DNA of 64,000 nt from Drosophila persimilis (lineage: Eukaryota; Arthropoda; Insecta; Diptera; Drosophilidae), in NCBI RefSeq assembly GCF_003286085.1, contig NW_020825298.1, positions 5,642,001 through 5,706,000 on the forward strand. The letters are read 5' to 3'. Numbering within the stretch: position 1 is the stretch's first letter; each line of letters opens with the position of its first letter. The notes beneath the pieces were generated by a model, which was not told the DNA's origin, searched no databases, and saw only the letters and a program-made list of their open reading frames with translations. Shown here one piece after another: positions 1 through 11,607 of the stretch. Both the position numbers and the translations under genes were made by a program.

Positions 1-3000
1 ACTATACGGCTCTCGGCCACGTCTACAATCTGATATTGGACCAGGATGAGGGGTCCACCATCAAGTCGAACCTGCTGCAGCTATCCAGCCAGCTGCGGCA
101 GATCCATCAACTGGGAACCCTGTGCTCCTTGCTCGAGGACATCTTTCTGCTTGTATTCCTGCGCTGGGAGCAGCTGGAGCAGACCAAACAGCGTCGGTGC
201 GAGAACAACAACGACAACGACGAGGAGGATGATGACGATGAGCAGTATGTGGATGACGAGGCACCACACACGTCACCACGACAGGCCCACATGCCGGCCC
301 AAAGGATAAAGTATGGCTTCATCTGTAGAGCAACCTCCCTGCGAGTCCTTTTCACATTCCTCAAGAGCTTCGTCACCAAAAAGCTACACTCGCAGGACTA
401 CAAATGCGCCACCGACCATCAGTCGCGATTCCAGCGACTTGTGGATGCCATCAGCGAGGCCATTTGGAAGTTTGGTGTCCTCCAAAAGATCGAACAATCT
501 GTGGCCCAGTCTGCTCCTTCATTGAGCTGCCTCCTGGAGCCGGAGCAACTGCTGCAGTTGGTCCAACTGCATAGTAGTGCCAGGGAGAAGGCTTCCAGCG
601 ATGATGAGAGCCGGGAGCGCAGCAATCATGCCTCCAGTCTGACGCGGCGCAAGGCTAGAAAACAGCGCCGGGCAGTCAGCTTTAGTGGGACTGCTGACAT
701 GGAACAGTATAGAGCTCGTGCGCAGATCCTGAGCGGAGACAGCAACACAAAGAGAGGCGTCGCCCCTAATGATCGCTCCATCATTCCAAAAATGCTGAGC
801 ACGCCCGAACAGCTGGCCATCATGTCGCTGGCCTTGAAGAACTTTAAGGATGTCAAGCAGATCATAGAGGTAGGAGACCTTTTTGTTATAGCAGCGACTA
901 TAAAATTACCAAGATATAGCATCAAGAAAAAATTCCATTTGAATTCCGCTTTGAGCTATCCTTCGTCTGTTCGTCAATGGTATTGTATAATCTATGTTCC
1001 GTTTTGCAGACCTTTAGCCTGGAGCACAGCCAACTAAATCGAGAACTGCAGTTCATGGAGCAGCAGCAGCTTATCAAACAAAAGCTGGCCACCATTTATT
1101 CAAACTATCGGGCACTGGAGGCCAGGGCCGGCAGCCCTGCCGGCACCACTGTAGAGCAGATCAAGGGCGTGGCAGCCAAGGGATTTGAGCTGTCAAAGAT
1201 CATCAGTGTGGTGGACAACTTCGCGCAGGCCCAGGCCCAGCGGCTGCAGCAGAGCCCCGAGTTGAAGAGCCTCATCCATCGGCACAGCGGCCATGGACAG
1301 TATGGATTCCTGCAGCAGTTTGAAGAGCGGAATCTCAATGCGTTGATCATTTGTGATCTGATCGTTAATCTGGGTTTCAATCGGGAGATTACGTGCAATC
1401 TGCTGCTGGTTATACGCCGCCAGCAGAAGCAGCCCGCGACAGACGAGGCAGCAGCAACACCAGCATCCTCTGAAATTGGAGCCATGAATCTCTTGCAGAA
1501 TTTGTGCGAATGCATGCGCCTTTTGGAGCGTGCTGGCCGCCAGCCGGCACTCAACGAACTGCTCTCCCTGCAATGCCAGCCCCTGCGACCGTCTGTGCTG
1601 GCTCTGCAGCTCCAACGGGAGACTGCTTTCTTTACCCTGTACGGCAAAAAATCCTCGTACTACGCCCATTCCTCGGAGCTACGTGCCAATGGAGTGCACT
1701 TCCAGCAGCTTCGCTCGCGCCACAATTATTACGCTCGATTCTGCGGGTACATCCAGCAATTGTCACTTCTCCTGCAGTTGCGGGATCCCAATCTGGAGTA
1801 CCACAACAGCCAGCTGCTAAGGAATGATCCCTACGATGTGATTGGAGAGCTCATCTACGAGTGTGACATCACTCCCCTGGAGATTGAGGGCAATGTGGCT
1901 GCTCTGCATCTGAATCTGGTGCACGTGATTGCTCTGAATATCTGCCCCCAATTGGGAGAGGGTCTGCGCAGCCGTAAACTGCCACGTGTGGTGTCGCCAC
2001 AGAAGCAGGAATCTATCCACAACTACATGGCACAGCACAACCAATTGCTGGCCCAACTGCTGATGGCCGTGCAGCTCGGCCAGCAGCTGCCCGAGTACAG
2101 CGAGGGAGGATTAGACTTTGCCTGCCTCTCGCAGCTCATGCGGCTGCCAGAGCTAGAGATTCTGGCCACGATGCACGAGGGCAATCGGTTGCTGGCTGCC
2201 TTGAGTGCCTATAAACTGGATAGCCATACCCTGGCGGAGATGGTGACCAGCAAGGAGCTGCTGCTGCAGATTCTACTGCTTGGGATTGGTGGACATGCGG
2301 GTGAGGAGAATATTTCTTGAAAAAGCCCTTTTCCTTTTATATTCCATTTCGGTCCTGTTTCAGACTCTTCGGAGGAGCTTAAGTCCCGCATAGATCATCT
2401 AATACGGGATCTGATCGAAGAAGATCCTCGTAACATACAGCTGGTGGTGCACATGAATGACCTGGGCCAAAGGGCGCGTCTGCTGAAGCAGCACTTTACC
2501 AAGATACCCAGCAGCCAGCTGGCCAAAGAGCTGATCGAGCGCACGCTGCAGCATCGCCAGGCGGCGGATTCCATCCAACCGGCGCTGCGCAGCCAGCTGG
2601 AACACACGCTGTCAGACATAACGATATATGCGCGCGTGTCGGCACTGCTGCAATTCGAGAGCTGGCCGCAGGCCTATGATTTTGGCCGGCAGACACCGAA
2701 CGTGATCTTCGAGCAGCTGCTGCAGCGACGTCGCTATGGCCTGTGTCTGGAGTGGTGCCGCGTGGTGTTTCATTCCGGATCGGAGGGGCAGCAGAGGGTT
2801 TGTCTGCTCACACTCTTGGATGCCCTGCTGGAGCTGCGGGATGGAGAGGAGCTGGACGCCTCATTACTGGGCATCGTTGAGATGTTTCCGCCCATGTCAT
2901 TGGTCAATTTCCTGGACACGCACAAGGACAAATTCCGTTCGCTGGCACTGCTCCAATGGGTGATTGACTATCTCGAACACCATGCACGTGATCCGCGTCC

Positions 3001-6000
3001 TTATCGCAATTACCAGCTCTCCTTGGTGCTGCTCGGGCACATGGAAGGGGTCGAGCGTCAGCAGTTCTGGCGCCTGCTAAGGCATCCGCTGCTGATCGTC
3101 GAACAGCTGGTGATGAACGCCCGCTTTGAGCTGCTCTCGAAGCTCCTGGAAGCGGCACGAGACCGACTACAGCGTGAGAAGCCTTCGGGTCCGTGTCCCT
3201 ACTGCTTCGAAAAGCGTGGACATGCGTACGATGTGCATTCGACAGCCACTCAGCCGGGAAAGCTGCGCTTCCAGTTGGGTCAGGCCACATCGGAGGCGTT
3301 TATTCTGCTCAACTTTAACTCCTACCAGCAGGATCATTTTGTAGGCCCGGAGTGCCTGGATCTGCTGCTGAGGATCTATGCCAGCAAAGCGCTCGACTAC
3401 CGTTCAGTGCCCTCCTCCTCCTCCGAACATAGCTCCCTGGGCACGGATCTGCAGCACTCTCTGGACTCGCTGTGCGGGGCTTTTGTGATGCCCAAGCAAG
3501 CGCCCGCACGACAACAGTGGACGCCAGATGAGGCAGCCAGCCATTGTATGTGCTGCCGAAGGGCAGCCTTTACCATGCTGATGAGGCGCCATCACTGCCG
3601 TCGTTGCGGGAGAGTTGTATGCTTTGCCTGCTCCACACAACGCATGCGGATACCAGAGCTATACGATGAGCTGGAGGTGCGCATCTGCAACGACTGTGCC
3701 AGTGCCATCAGCACCAACGCTAATGGAGAGGGAGATCAAAGCGCATCGTGGGAGCAAAGCACTGTGTCGGGCTGCTCTTCGCTGGTGGAGTCAAGCAAGT
3801 GGCGCCTTAGCGGCAACATCACCCACGACAAGCTGATCCGCGAGGAATTCTCCTACGAGCATGCCCCCAGCGTGGCCATGAGTCTGTCTATACTAAGACA
3901 CCATCAGGATCAGAGGACATGCGTAGAGCTGTTGCTCTACCACTGTCGGAAGTTGGAGAAGCTGATTGACCCGAATCCAGAGGTGGACTACGAATTGGTG
4001 GCCAAAATGATCAATTGTCTGGCATTTGCAGCAAAGGTTTAATAGCGATATTTTATATGGAGTGCAAACTAAACCCTTATCAACTTTTTCGTAGGTTCGT
4101 GGCGCGCCCGGAGAGTTTGAAAACATACGCGAGCACTCGGAAATCATAATGGCTGTGGTGCAGCAGGGCTGTGAATCCCTCCTACCCGTGGGAGAACTCG
4201 GTAATCACAATTTACGCAAGCTAGCCGATGCCTTGGTCGAGGCCGAGCACTGGACCTTGGCGCTCGAAGTTCACCTCAAATGCGGTTTTGCCACAACGGG
4301 CGTGATGGCAGCCCACGGGCTGGCCTGTCTGCGTGCTGGCTGCTACGATGCGGGTAACTCTCATGATTCCACGTCCTCGTATATATTTACAGTATTATTC
4401 CACAGCTCGTGAGAAGTTTGGGCATTGCATGACGCGTCTGTCCAATGAGCAGCTCAATAGCTGCATCTACAAGAGCATATTCGGCACGGGAACGACTCAA
4501 ACAGACCCCGTGCTGTTGCCGAGAAAGCGACCGCAGCGGGGGCCTGCTTTGCTGCAGGAGATCTTGCAGTTGATTGAAACTTTGCCACACAGCCAGCCCC
4601 AACCGGAGACCCTCCATCGAGCCTCGCTCATCCGCAATTCAAACACTTCGCTGGCCTCGCTCTTCACACGACGCCGCGAGCCCTACATTCAGCAGCGACC
4701 ACTCCAAGAACCCGCTTTGAATGTGATGAATGCTTTGGCCAATCTGAAGAACATTGCCAAGGGTCACTACGGGGGCCATGGCCATGCGGTGGTCAGCGAT
4801 GAGAGTCGCCGCCAGGAACGTGGCTTTGAGGAATCCCTCCACTATGTCCTTACCTACGGCAGCCAAGGAGACATCCTGTCGTTCCTCATGCATCGCGAAG
4901 AGCTGCGCGCCGCCCTCCGCTACTGGCAGCAGCAGCAACTGGACACGGATCTGTTTATTCAGCACATTTTTCAGCTGCAATTGGCCACCGGCAATCTACC
5001 TGCTTTGGTGGAGGAGCTGCAGCAATTGGATGATCCACAGTTGGGTGCCTGGCGGCTACCTTTGCTCCAGACCTGTCGCCATCTGGAGCAGCAGCAGCAA
5101 TTGAATTCACTGTACCAGCTCCAGCTGCTGCTCAAGGATCCCATACGGGCGAGCATGACCTGCGTGAAGTTCTATCCACTGCAGTGCGAGAATTTCCAAA
5201 AGTTGCAGGCCAATGCCCAGCACTTGCTGGCTGCGCACATGCATCTACAGGGGGAACTGGACCTCGCCGAGTGGGAGCACCTACAGAGACAGCAGCAGGG
5301 ACGACGCGTGAGCGTCGTGAGCGCCCAAGGGAGCAGTGGCAGCAGCCATGGGGCCTGCTTTGCCATGCAGATGGATGCACGTGCGCTTAACGGACACATC
5401 AACACCATTCGACGGCAGATGGAGGTGGCCAAATTCCTGTCGCAGTGCGAGAGGGAACAGTCGCCCGACGAGCAGCCCCTGAGGACCCTGCAAATACTGA
5501 AACAGGTAACATAATCTTAAATCTGACTTGAGGATTGCTAAAGTCCACTCCTACTGCAGATCCGCCTCGAGTCCAGTCGGACTACGTTGCCTACTCTATT
5601 TGAGGGGGCCGCAGACAGAATTCAGCTGTGCATCCTGGTCCTCCTGTGCGGCAAGAATATTGACGAGGGTTTCGGACTGGCATACGGGTAGGTGTCCATG
5701 TCCATTCATAATGCAAATAAACCCATTCCATTCCATTGCAGCATCATACAGGACTACAAACTGTCAGCCATGAAGGTGTTTGGAGCCACAGCCAAGTATT
5801 TGGCCCGGAATCAACGCCTCTCGGAGGTGGACCGTCTGCTGGACTGCATTGGGAGCAACAATGGTGGCGCCATCACCTCGGAATCCGACGAGATTCTCTC
5901 GATAGCCATCAATGCGGCCGTGCATAGCAATTTGCCGGAGACAAAGCAGACCCTGGACAGGCTAATCAAGCGCATCTCGAATGTGGAGCTGCGCATTTCC

Positions 6001-6210
6001 TCCTATATATATATTGGCCAGCTGAAGTCCGCCTACTTGCTGGCCAACAAGCACGAGCGACTGAGTGATATACGTAAAATTCGCTGGCAGGCCGAGCTCA
6101 CCAATCAGATACACATCAAAAAGCTGTGCGAACTGAAGCTGCAACTAACTGTTCCGCCAAACGCGGCAGCCTCAACGTCAACGTCAGCTTCAGCGCCAAA
6201 GCCTCTGTGA
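1..6210 (+). CDS. Zfyve26: ZFYVE26/spastizin-like FYVE zinc-finger protein, 5' partial
   Basis: The reading frame is open from base 3, so the window begins inside the gene. Exons: 3-869, 1010-2300, 2364-4036, 4095-4353, 4406-5505, 5560-5687 and 5742-6210, with all phases agreeing. They give 1928 residues ending in TGA. Human ZFYVE26 is about 2540 residues, so roughly 600 N-terminal residues should lie to the left. The FYVE finger is encoded at about 3518-3702 and keeps the three signature elements: WTPDEA, RRHHCRRCG and VRICNDC. The family binds phosphatidylinositol-3-phosphate on endosomes and lysosomes and works with spatacsin and AP-5 in lysosome reformation; human mutations cause spastic paraplegia SPG15. 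The rest is Leu/Gln-rich helical sequence with an acidic Asp/Glu run near the start of the window. The exon 3 donor (AAG|GTTTAA) is weak: reading through it meets a TAA at once. The family call is confident; the D. melanogaster counterpart is probably CG5270, from memory. Confidence 0.88.
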
Positions 6211-6680
6211 TAAAGTGATAAACAACCCCCCCTTCATTATACGTTATTAGTACCTATTTTTGGGATAGAATATAATAATTTTTAGTAGCTAACATTTACC
6301 CTAGATCAATTTTAATCTTTCCAAAGTCCCATCCCATGGCATAGGCAGAGGCAGTGTCATGCTGCTGCTGTCCAGCAAGTATTCTCTCATCAAAAAAAAC
6401 AGCTCAAAGACTTCCTTAAGTAACCAAATTATATTATTGTTTGTATTTTATTGTATTTATCTCAATTTTATCAAAGTTTTTTATTTTATTAAATCATGTT
6501 ATATATTCCCACAATCCCAGCAAGCAATAAGCGGAGATAGCCAGCTCTGATCTGGATTAATGCATTGGTTCCCAGCAAACTAAAATTTCTTCAAGCAGTG
6601 TTGGAAGTTTTTCTCTGACTGTTTTAAGTTGAATAATAATTTTGTATTACGAGTATTCTGGAAAGTGACAAGTACAAACT
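6211..6680. other. Convergent 3' intergenic stretch
   Basis: These 470 bases separate the stop codons of the FYVE gene and the aminotransferase-like gene. They are AT-rich, hold no credible ORF, and presumably carry both 3' UTRs and polyadenylation sites. No repeat or RNA gene was seen. Confidence 0.6.
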
Positions 6681-8272
6681 TCAGACAGAGTGAAAGTATT
6701 GAGTGTTAAATTTATCGGCTACAAAGTAGTTATCCGAGGAAACGTCGCCCTTAGTGGCTTGCATCACATCGTTGAGGGCTGCAGCTAAGCTATCCAGGTT
6801 GGTGGGGCTCACTGAAGTGAGGTTCATGCGACCCGAGCTCGGGACATAGATGTGTCTGTCCTTCAGCTGGCGGATCTGAGAACGGCTTGGATTCCAATAT
6901 AGATGATATCCGTTCTGTTTCACCAAGTTCTGCCAATTTCCGGGGGTCTTAAGTTCTGATAGTTTCTTCCTTATCTCGCCGCGCATTCGAGAGACCCTCT
7001 GGTGCATGTCCTTTAGGGTTTGGCACCTGGAAACGGAAAATCTATACAAAATGGTTCCATTTGATGGTTCTCTATAAATTCTTACCACTCTGAGCGGAGC
7101 TTCTCATCGGTCAGAATTTTGGCTACAATTCGACTAGCATGCACGGACGAGCACTCGGCATTTTTGTCCAACAGCATCGACTCAAATTGTCCACGAAACG
7201 CATGCACTTGGGCAACGTTTGACAGCACCACCATCAAATGCCCAACTGTCTCGTCTGGAGGTGGAAACAGTGATTAATGATTGGCATTGGCTAGGCACTT
7301 GAGCTGTTCTTACTGTAGAGTCCAAAGTTCTTAACAAAAGACTGTGCACATAGCACATCGATGCCGCAGTCGGAAAAGAATCGCACTGGCCAAGCATCCT
7401 CATTGGGATCGCCACTGGCCAGCCCAGGAGAGTCCAAGTGGATCAGGGGTAGCATTTTCTTGCACTTGACAATGTGGAAAAGCAGCTTCCATTCATCCAC
7501 ACTGGGATCCTGTCCGGTGGGATGCTGCGAACATGCATCTAAAACGACCACTGCCCCATCCGGCGATGTCATCAAATCGGCCACCAATCCGTAGATGTTC
7601 AGCTCGCCCCTCGCATCGGAGTAGTACTGATATCTTTGGCAATTGAAGCCCGCCTCCTTGAATATCTGCCAGTAGATGGGGTTGCAGGGACGGGCGAGCA
7701 GACAAACGTCCCGTGTCGTCTTCTGGCGCAGAAACTGTGCGGCCAGGGCCAAGGCATCGATGCTGTTTTTTGTTTGTATGCCAACAACCTGACGAAAGAA
7801 TATGCAACAAACACTCTAAAATCCATTCAGACAAGTCTGGCCTCTTTCTTCAGTGAAGAAACGATTAGCTTACTCGACCCACTGCTTGTGCTGGAGAAGA
7901 CTTTCCGAGGACCATTTCAGTAGCTGCATGGAGGAAATCTGGATTCCCCAGTGGCGGAAGCGGTTCGCTCGAATTGAAATCATTGCAGGCAATACTGACC
8001 TCAGCCTTTTTCACCGCCTGAAACGTCTGAGCCTTGCCAACCTCATTTCGATACACCTCATGTGCAAGATTCATCTTCCGCGGCGATGAATCCAGCTGGT
8101 AGTCTTGATTAAGGTTTTCCATCTCGGTGGGCGTGGCTCGCTTAAGGCAGGCAAATGGCGATAACCTTTCTCCATCATTTCGGAGTCTTCCTGTGGCAGC
8201 ACTACGATGACTTGAGGACTTGACAACGGTCTGCAGCAGAAGACTATGCCACACGGATAAGATCGCACTCAT
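6681..8272 (-). CDS. Diverged aspartate aminotransferase paralog, probable pseudoenzyme
   Basis: Four exons (8272-7874, 7788-7314, 7254-7086, 7026-6681) join in frame to an intact 462-residue protein with a basic, possibly mitochondrial, N-terminus. It aligns along its length with class I aspartate aminotransferases (NLAHEVYRNEVGKA, PTGQDP, LASGDPNEDAW, AQSFVKNFGLYNETVG, SGRMNLTSV). The Schiff-base lysine (SFVKN) and the R386 equivalent (SGRM) are kept. Many other active-site positions are not. The SGTG phosphate loop reads KNSI. Y70 is Pro. The W140 motif is lost. The Asn of HNPTG is His. The DSAYQGF segment is shortened and lacks Y225. R266 is Thr, and the R292 region is not recognisable. 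Standard numbering and expected residues come from family knowledge. I infer altered or lost transaminase activity. The intact frame argues against a pseudogene. It is not an ordinary Got1 or Got2. Confidence 0.8.
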
Positions 8273-8802
8273 TTTGAGTCAGTCAGCCAGAACAGCGATA
8301 AGGTCGAGATCGACTATTTTGAATTTAGTCCGTAGGTGGGAAAATCTAAACAATTGTGATGATATTAATACCAAAGGGTACTGAATAGTAGATAGTAGTA
8401 GATGGCTCCAACTCGGACTCAAGCTGACAATGTTACATCGCAACACAGTAACAAATGCAAATCACGAGAAGTATGTACATCAAGGGGGTCAGGACCAGGA
8501 ACCAGAGTTGGAGCAGGCACAGGTGCTAGAGTAGATGATGAGCTGCTCTGAACGCAATACCGTTATCTATAACTATATCCCTGAGTGCTAGAGGTACGGT
8601 TAAATGTTGGGCGCTAAGACATCTCCACACTTATCTCTTCTTCCGATCCAGTACAAACCAAACCGCATAAGCATTATTGGTAATGTGGATAAAAGTAATA
8701 TGCTGAAAAATAGCAACAATAGGGAACGCTTGCTTTTCTGGAAACTTAATACATTTATTCGATTAATTATAAAGTTAGTGGATATTGTTGAACCAAAACA
8801 TT
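8273..8802. other. Intergenic region upstream of the aminotransferase-like gene
   Basis: About 530 bases lie between the start of the aminotransferase-like gene and the stop of RPA2. They should contain the promoter of the former and the 3' end of the latter. I saw no clear TATA box, M1BP site, RNA gene or repeat. Confidence 0.5.
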
Positions 8803-9699
8803 TTACATGGTGCAAATAAAATGATCAGCATCTATGCTCGAGTAGATATGGCCCTCCGAAATCATAAAGTCCAAAATGTTGCTAAAAATTACCAAAATAC
8901 TTAGAAAAAACATCAAGTAAATGCGCAGAAAATGTTTGCTTACGTCAATTCGGAATCACTGATGTGCGAAAACTTGGCCTTCAGCTCCTTTCGATTTATT
9001 CCCTCCTCGGACATGTTGCTCTTGATGGCCTGGAACACCGCCTGCTGCTTGGGATCCAGCCCATTCACAATAGCCGTGCTCTGAGAGGCGGTGAAATCAG
9101 GGACCATGGCAGACGAACCGCCCTTGTTCTGGTAATCCTCCGCCTTGTAGCGGGCATTCAGAGCCTCAAGTAGGTGGGTGCACACCTCATTGGGATCCAG
9201 GACGGGCAGCAGCTTGAATACCATCAGCGATTTCTGGCCCGCCTGCGAGCGTGTGGTGCCATAGACCTTGACGTAGTTGTTTAGCATCACTTCCGGTGCC
9301 TTGAGGGCGTCGCCCTCCTCCAGCCAGTAGTGGGCATCGATCCGACCACTGTGGTCCTCCAGCGTATAGGTTATCTTGGTGGAAGAGGTCTCCACATTCC
9401 GAACGATTGCCACCAGACACGCCATGCCAAATTGCATGCCGAACAGCTCAATATTCCCTTCGGGCGCATCCACAATCTGCTTTATAAACAAAGGCACAAT
9501 TCCCTAAGAGATTTGAGGCACATAAATACACGAGTTCTAATTAATTGTGCTAAAATTCACTCACCTCTCCTTTTTGGTTGCTGGCGGCGCCCGCCGGTGC
9601 CGTCTGTGTGGCATTGAAATCACCAACTAAAATACGAAATAAACCTTAAGTTGTTTTATTTCCTTAATGGATAGTATTTAACTTACACGAATCATTCAT
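8803..9699 (-). CDS. RPA2: Replication protein A 32-kDa subunit (RPA2)
   Basis: Four exons (9699-9687, 9626-9565, 9503-8944, 8881-8803) encode 237 residues. The first exon is only 13 coding bases (MNDS plus one base). The protein starts with a short Gly/Ala-rich segment where RPA2 is usually phosphorylated. An OB fold follows (about residues 40-160, with VKVYGTTRSQ and YTLEDHSGRIDAHYW), then a C-terminal winged helix (NRKELKAKFSHISDSE into EGHIYSSIDADHF). The last exon was recovered by hand: the long ORF ends in a TAA that is part of the splice donor (GAC|GTAAGC), and the small exon at 8881-8803 supplies the conserved end of the winged helix. RPA2 is the middle subunit of the RPA heterotrimer that coats single-stranded DNA in replication and repair. 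It lies 200 bp downstream of NTH1 on the same strand. Confidence 0.93.
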
Positions 9700-9781
9700 T
9701 TTGCTCAGGTGTTAATAGTTTTCTAATAATTTCACAAGTGAGGGTTCCGTAAACAACAAAATGCGCCAAAATGCACTGCAA

Positions 9782-9792
9782 TAGTGTGACCG
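9782..9792 (-). promoter_or_regulatory. M1BP/Ohler motif 1 site of the RPA2 promoter
   Basis: On the minus strand this reads CGGTCACACTA, a perfect match to the Drosophila Ohler-1/M1BP consensus YGGTCACACTR. It lies about 85 bp upstream of the RPA2 start codon, in the gap after the NTH1 stop. Such sites mark TATA-less housekeeping promoters. Confidence 0.75.
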
Positions 9793-9898
9793 AGTGTCGA
9801 GACTAGAGAAATAGTTATTTTTTCATATAAGCCGACAAGAGGAAAAACGCGCGTATTAAAGAAATACTGTTTGATACTAGATCTTTTTATTCTCCTTT

Positions 9899-11263
9899 CT
9901 ATCTATCCTTTTTCTTTGTGGGAGTGACCCCCACTTTTGCAGATGGACAAATATCTTTGTTCAAGCATTGACCACAGTTGGGCTTCAATGGCGTACAAAC
10001 AGTTTGACCGAATCCCACAAACAAATGATTGACCTCCGCCCAGAGAGTGGAGGGTAACCAGCTCTCTAGAGCAACACGGGTCTGCTCCGGCTCCTTGGTG
10101 GGACGTGGTAGCCAGCCCAGTCGGTTGGATATACGATGGACATGGACATCGACGCCGATTCCAGTCAGCTTGTCCCAGGCAACGGCCATGCAGATGTGGG
10201 CCATTTTGGGTCCAACGCCGGGCAGGGCTATCAGCTCCTTGACATTGTTCGGAATATCCGAATCGTACTTGTCGATCAGTATCTGTGTGGTTTGCTTAAG
10301 GTACTTGGCCTTGTTCTGAAATGGTTTTTCTTAAATGATAGAGATCTTCCAATGCGCTATAGGAAAGAATCTACCTTATAGAAGGACACGGGATGTAAAA
10401 GGGTCTCCAGTTCACCAATTGGCATGTCTTTCAAGCTGTCGGGGGTAAGTGTGCGCGCCTTCAGGCGAGTCATTGCCTCGTAGGTGGTTTGATCTTTCGT
10501 CTGACTGGAAAGCATCAAAGCCACCAATTTGTGGAATCGTTGTGTCTGTCAAGGCGAAAGGATGATACAGATGTGTGAGGGAGAAGATGTACATATGTGA
10601 TACCTTAAAATCAGCAGTTGTGTCGGCACATTGATGACAGCCCATTGTGTCAACAGGGGCAGCATTTAGACTCCGCATGGAACGAATGTTCTCCAACTGA
10701 CGATACCACATGGACTGGGGCGACACAACTTCTTGGTTTACCAGAGGATCAATTTCATTCTTTTGCTGTGGTTCAATCATCTTGACCTGCTCTTCTACTT
10801 TCTTCTGTTTCCTTGGTTCAACTTCTTTCTTGATCCTTGGCTTTGTGTCCTTCTTTATTGGAGCTTCGGTCTTAATTGAAGGCGTTTCTGCCCCACCCGA
10901 AGCCAAAGCGACAATCTTGTTATTATCCACAAATGAACGCTTTTTCTTTTGGGGCACTCGAGAAGGAGTCAAAATCTCCTCCTTGGTGGAAGTTTTTCTA
11001 ATGGCCTCGCCATTTAGTAAGCGCTGCTTTCGAGTTTGTATGGGAGAAAAATATAGGGGACCAGTGGACGGTGCGGCACCTCCTACCAGATCCTCAATAT
11101 CCTGTGGACGATAAAATACGTCTTGACTTCGATTTCAATTCAAACTCTCCGCACTTACCCCCACACTGCCATTTTCCCTCTTAGTTATTGTTTTTGGCGA
11201 AATTACGGCACCCTGTCTGGCCAATTTGCTGGCCAATGTGAGTTTCTTGACATTTTTGGCCAT
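9899..11263 (-). CDS. Nthl1: Endonuclease III-like DNA glycosylase/AP lyase (NTH1)
   Basis: Four exons (11263-11159, 11101-10604, 10545-10375, 10315-9899), all phase 0, encode 396 residues. A basic, Lys-rich N-terminal extension of about 170 residues precedes the glycosylase fold, as in metazoan NTH1. Catalytic landmarks are complete: LVALMLSSQTKD, the helix-hairpin-helix LPGVGPKMA with the catalytic lysine, GVDVHVHR with the catalytic aspartate, and a [4Fe-4S] loop with C-x6-C-x2-C-x5-C spacing (CTPLKPNCGQCLNKDIC). The enzyme removes oxidised pyrimidines and nicks abasic sites in base excision repair. It is the upstream member of a same-strand pair with RPA2. Its length is close to what I remember of the fly ortholog. 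Confidence 0.93.
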
Positions 11264-11415
11264 ATTGCGTGAGACTTGTGCGAGTTTTTTTATGTTCACT
11301 TTGATTTTTGTTTATAAAAAAGCATGTAGTGAGAGTGAGAAGGATATATGTATGTAAACAGTTTTAAATGTTAGCTACGTAGCAGCAGAGAAACAGTCAT
11401 CAGCTGTGAAAGGCA

Positions 11416-11445
11416 ACCGGTATTCGGTATATTCTGGTCACACTC
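11416..11445 (+). promoter_or_regulatory. CGGTAT repeats plus M1BP-like site between divergent genes
   Basis: Two CGGTAT-type words (near 11418 and 11425) are followed by TGGTCACACTC at 11435-11445, which matches 10 of 11 positions of the M1BP/Ohler-1 consensus. The element sits about 170 bp from the NTH1 start (-) and about 160 bp from the first ATG of the hAT-derived gene (+), so it could serve either. Confidence 0.55.
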
Positions 11446-11607
11446 CTTGATTGTCTTGTTGATGTTTGTTTTTTTTTTGTAGTTTTCAAAGTGAAATAGC
11501 TTTAATAGAAAGGTTCCTATTGAACGAACAGAACGAGAAAGAGCGGTGCAGGCAAACTTGGGTGATCAGTTCTAAGCGAAACATAATATCGACCAGGAGA
11601 GAGCAGA

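Noticed and set aside
1105-1669. Long reverse ORFs (180 and 158 codons) inside the FYVE gene
   Set aside because: They are shadows of GC-rich coding sequence, with no start context, splicing or family motif.
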